From NCBI GenBank assembly GCA_029339195.1, contig JAPTJF010000289.1, positions 1 through 64,000 of the forward strand: a DNA stretch of 64,000 nucleotides, read 5' to 3'. Of this stretch, positions 60,547 through 64,000 are shown in pieces (position 1 is the first letter of the stretch; each line of letters opens with the position of its first letter). Source of the stretch: Micractinium sp. NFX-FRZ. Lineage: Eukaryota; Chlorophyta; Trebouxiophyceae; Chlorellales; Chlorellaceae. The notes under the pieces are model-generated. The model searched no databases. It was not told the origin of the DNA and was given only the letters and a program-made list of their open reading frames with translations. Made by a program: the position numbers and the translations under genes.

Positions 60547-61065
60547 ATGGCCGCCAAGAAGGTGCAGACCCCACTGGTCTGCCACGGCCACACCCGGCCC
60601 ATCGTGGAGCTGCAGTTCAGGTGGGGCCCTTCTGCTTGTGGCAGAGGAAATGGTTGACCAGAAGCGCGCGCGCCGGCTGTTTTCGGGGGCGCAGGGGAGC
60701 CCCACGCCGCGCCGCACCGGCTCCCTGCCTCGCGGCCCGCTCGCCGCCTTCACGCCGCGCCGCACTCACTCGCATGCCTGAGCGTGCTGCAGCCCCGTCA
60801 CCCCCGATGGCATCTTCCTGGCCTCTGCCTCCAAGGACGGCCAGCCCATGCTGCGCAACGGCGAGACGGGCGACTGGGTCGGCACGTTCCAGGGGCACAA
60901 GGGCGCGGTGCGTGGGCGCTGCGGGGCGTGCCGGAGGAGCGAATCGTTTGTGGGTGCTGGGTGCTGCACAACGTGGCCAAGCACAGCAGTTCTGTTGGAC
61001 TGGCGGCAGGCTGGGCATCACGAGCTGCCAGGCTGCAAGGCCATGCTGCATGCAAGGCTGTGTAA

Positions 61066-61104
<39 letters not shown>

Positions 61105-64000
61105 AATGGCTTTCAACACTCATCCTGCTGGGCGCTGCCGCCTGCAGGTGTGGAGCTGCGTGCTGAACGATGCAGCGGTGATTGCTGCTACTGCCTCCGC
61201 CGACTTCACAGCACGGGTGTGGAACGCCACCACCGGCGACGAGCTGCACCAGTTTCAGGTGAGAGTGGATGGGGGCTGGCCAGGTGATACCGGTTATGAT
61301 GAGTTGCGTGGAAGGGAAGGGGAGCTGCACCAGTTTCAGGTCAACACCTGCTGCTGGATGGATGACTGGATGGAAGTACAGGAGGTACAGGCGGGGAGCA
61401 GCACCGGTTCCAGGTCAGCAGTGAGTAAGAGTGAAGACGGGGCAGGCCTCTTGCGGGTGGGGCTGTGTCTGCAAAACAAGTGATGCCCGCTCAAAACTGC
61501 TGAAGGATCAAAGCCTTGCCGCTCAACCAACGCTCAGCAGGCAAGTGTTTTTCCCCTTGCTGCTGCCGCCTGCCGCCAACCCGTCGCCCTCCCCCGCTGC
61601 CTGCCTGCAGCACAAGCACATCGTGCGCAGCGTGTCCTTTGCACGCGGCGACAACTCCTGGCAGATGGTCACTGGCGGCGCGGAGAAGCTGCTGCGTATT
61701 TTCGACTTGCAGCGGCCAGAGGCGCCGCCCATGGGTGGGTGGCGGATGCGCGGGCGGGCGGATGGGCCTGGCTTTGTGCGGCAGGACTGGGCGGGGCATG
61801 GAGCGGCGTGGCACGGGAACTGCACAGGGGAGTGTGGCATTGATCGGCACCCAAGTGGTGTGTGGGAACGAGGCCAGGCAGGACCTGTCCACGAGGCAGC
61901 GTGGTTTTGAGCCTGCCAAGAGCCTCCGCCCGACTCCTCCCTCTGCTGTCTGCCTGCCTGGCCCGCTCCTGCCCCGCTCCCCTGCAGAGTTTGGCCCCGC
62001 CCCCGACAACATCCGGGTGACCCACTGGATTGGAGACAACAAGCTGCTGCTGGTGTCCTACCTGGACAAACCAAACGTGGAGTGAGTGGGGCCGGGGGCT
62101 GCTGGGTGTGCTTTGTTCGTAATGCCACCTGCCAGCTGCTGCTGCTGCTGCTGCTGCCGCTCCTTTTCCTGGTCTCATACAAGCACAGTGGGGCGTGCAG
62201 TGTTTGCTGCTGTTGGCTGCTGGAGCTCTTGTTGCTGCTGCTCCCGCTGCTGCTGCTGCTTCCAGCTGCATGTGACCGAGCTGCATGTGACCGAGCCCTG
62301 CCTGCCCCGCTGCCGTGACCAACTGCAGCGTGTGGGATGTGCGCACCGGCAAGGTGGTGCGCACGCTAGAGAGCCGCGGCACGGTGACCAGCATAGAGGT
62401 CACGCCCTGCGGCCGCTACATTGTCACCGCAGACGGCAAGCAGGTGTGTTGGTGGTGTGGCTGGAAAGAGGGGCAGGGAGGGGGGCAGCATGGAGGTCAT
62501 AGTGCCGCCTCAAGCAGGCAAGCAGGAGGTGGGTGGGTGCACGAGGGGCAGAGGTGAATGGGGCCACGGGCAGCTGGGCGGGGGGCCACCGTGCAGGGGC
62601 TGCCACGCCCTACCCCACGCGCAGGTGAGCATTCGCTGCCGCCGCCGCCAGGCCGCTACCTGTGCCTGTTGCCACTGCAGCTGTTCTGCGCTCCGCCCTG
62701 CCCTGGCTGTGGCTGACGACACACCCTCTCGTCCTGCCCACCACCCATCCCCCCGCCTGGCCTGCCCACCCACACGTCTCTGTGCTCATTCACGTGCCCC
62801 CGCTGCTTCCTTCAATCTCTGCGCCAGGTGGACTTCCGTGACGCCTCCAGCTTTGACCTGCTGAGGAGCCACGAGTGCGAGGGGTACCTGGTGGAGTCGG
62901 CCAGCTACGCGCCCGACAAGGGCAGGTGAGCGAGGGCGTGCCTTGCACACTTTAGTGTGCCATTGAAGGTTTTGTGGGGCCGGCCAGCTGCGCGCCTGGC
63001 AAGGGCAGGCGAGTGCTGTTTGTGGGCGTGCTGGTGGAGCGCTTTTTGCAGAAACAGTGCCAGAAACAGTGGCAGGGGAGAGCAACTGTGGTGCCGGGGA
63101 GAGCTTCTGTGGTGCCGGCCAGCTACGCGCCGCACGAGGGCAGGTGAGCGCCGGGGTGTCCTGCATAGTAAGGGTGCCAGGGGAGAGGCTCCGTGGCCCT
63201 GCGAAGGTTGCGCAACCAGGTTGCCACGAGGGAGCTTTTGTGGGGCCAGCCAGTTATGCAAGGGCAGGTGAACGTTTGTTCTGCGAGCGCCGAGGGGAGT
63301 GTGCTGTGCACAAGAACAGTGCCAGTGGAGAGCTTGTGTGTGTTGTGTCGGCCAGCTACGCCACTGGACAAGGGGAGGTGAGTTGGCCTCCGCCTCCGTC
63401 TCGCGAGCAGAATCTCTAGCCTGCTTGGTGCCTGTGCGCACTCACGTTCCTTGGCTTGCACCCTCGCCTCCCGACCGTTCCGCAGGTTTGTGGCGTGCAG
63501 TTGCAAAGCAATGCTGCACCTGCACAACTCTCATGTCCCTTTGCTTGCCTGTTTACTGACAAACCATGTTGATATATGGCCCCCTGCCTGCAGGTTTGTG
63601 TCTGGCGGCAGCGACATGTGGGTGCGCCTGCATGACTTTGAGACGGGGCAGGAGCTGGAGGTCTGCAAGGGTGAGAAAGGAAAGACCACGAGAGTCTGTG
63701 TCGCCTGCAGTTGCCCGTCTGCAAGCGCACATCCGCCGTTCACGCGACCCACTTGCCCTCGTTTTGTTTTCCGGAAGTGTGGCTGTGGCCTTCGGAGGGG
63801 CAGGCGCACGCTGCCCGCCTGGCCGGCGCGCTCAGCCTGCCTCGTCTGCTTCTGCCCGCTGCAGGCCACCACGGCCCGGTGCACAACGTGCGCTTTGCTC
63901 CCGGCGGAACCCACTACGCCTCTGGCAGCGAGGATGGCACCATCCGCATCTGGCAGACCGACTTCCAGCAGCAGGCGGCAGCAGCGGCGTTGGAAAACGG
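60547..64000 (+). CDS. STRAP: WD40 protein STRAP/UNRIP, 3' end outside the window
   Basis: Cytosolic seven-bladed WD40 propeller; in animals a subunit of the SMN complex (snRNP assembly) and a TGF-beta receptor-associated protein. Exons seen: 60547-60620, 60793-60907, 61148-61258, 61611-61734, 61988-62081, 62329-62443, 62828-62925, 63594-63670 and 63865 to the window edge. Family signatures: [114 protein letters not shown] and [14 protein letters not shown]. The exon joins around 61734-62443 (blade 4-5) are the least conserved but keep frame. Several introns hold repeated copies of the preceding exon end. The remaining C-terminal tail lies beyond base 64000. Confidence 0.92.
61069..61104. repeat. 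CTG trinucleotide repeat in a STRAP intron
   Basis: About eleven CTG units in the intron before exon 3. A shorter CTG run occurs at about 62136-62157 in a later intron. Such runs are common across the coding regions here as CAG/GCA tracts. Confidence 0.9.
62981..63383 (+). repeat. Serial copies of a STRAP exon end inside its intron
   Basis: The exon ending at 62925 closes with GGCCAGCTACGCGCCCGAC and then AAGGGCAG before the GT donor. Copies recur near 62981-63012, 63117-63150 and 63352-63383; some keep a GGCAGGTGAG-like donor. A further acceptor-side copy of the next exon start (AGGTTTGTG) lies at 63483-63500, ahead of the true one at 63594. Confidence 0.88.

Overview
The window is nuclear DNA of a GC-rich green alga. 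It most resembles a coccoid trebouxiophyte of the Chlorella type. The evidence is: intron-dense genes with strongly G/C-ending codons and short consensus introns (GTGAG...CTGCAG, some with GC donors); Ala/Gln/Ser/Gly homopolymer tracts in proteins; plant-type families (group-A-like bZIP, SnRK2-like kinase, beta-amylase); and TGTAA polyadenylation-like signals. The species is inferred, not proven.

I could assemble fourteen spliced genes plus one small single-exon gene; every spliced model keeps frame across all its junctions. From left to right: (+) a BTB-BACK-MATH protein (270-2262); (+) an organellar RluA-type pseudouridine synthase (2659-4495); (-) branched-chain aminotransferase (5659-9832), divergent from (+) cardiolipin synthase (10258-12112); (+) an N-myristoylated SnRK2-like kinase (12566-18369), convergent with (-) a very large beta-amylase (19847-27915); (+) a 93-residue secreted Cys-rich peptide (29194-29976); (+) a secreted chitin-binding/SBP56-like beta-propeller fusion (31117-36214); (-) a secreted two-FAS1-domain protein (37730-41530); (-) a bZIP factor (42639-45532); (-) a small unknown protein (46644-46895); (-) an RS-RRM-UHM splicing factor of U2AF65/PUF60 type (48224-53149); (-) the centriole cartwheel protein SAS-6 (54001-58741); (-) RNase P/MRP subunit POP5 (58976-59935), divergent from (+) the WD40 protein STRAP/UNRIP, which runs off the right edge (60547-64000).

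The genes are unrelated housekeeping, signalling, carbohydrate, cell-surface and cytoskeletal functions, as expected for a nuclear chromosome. There is no operon logic. The one thematic neighbourhood is three consecutive secreted or surface proteins (29-41.5 kb).

The most striking structural signal is one that ordinary annotation does not name. In at least ten of the genes, the introns carry degenerate tandem copies ('echoes') of the neighbouring exon end, usually with the splice site included, offset by roughly 40-220 bp. Frequent GC-AG introns and one 405-nt intron with no in-frame stop add to the picture of active intron remodelling. No rRNA, tRNA, CRISPR, transposase or viral gene was found.
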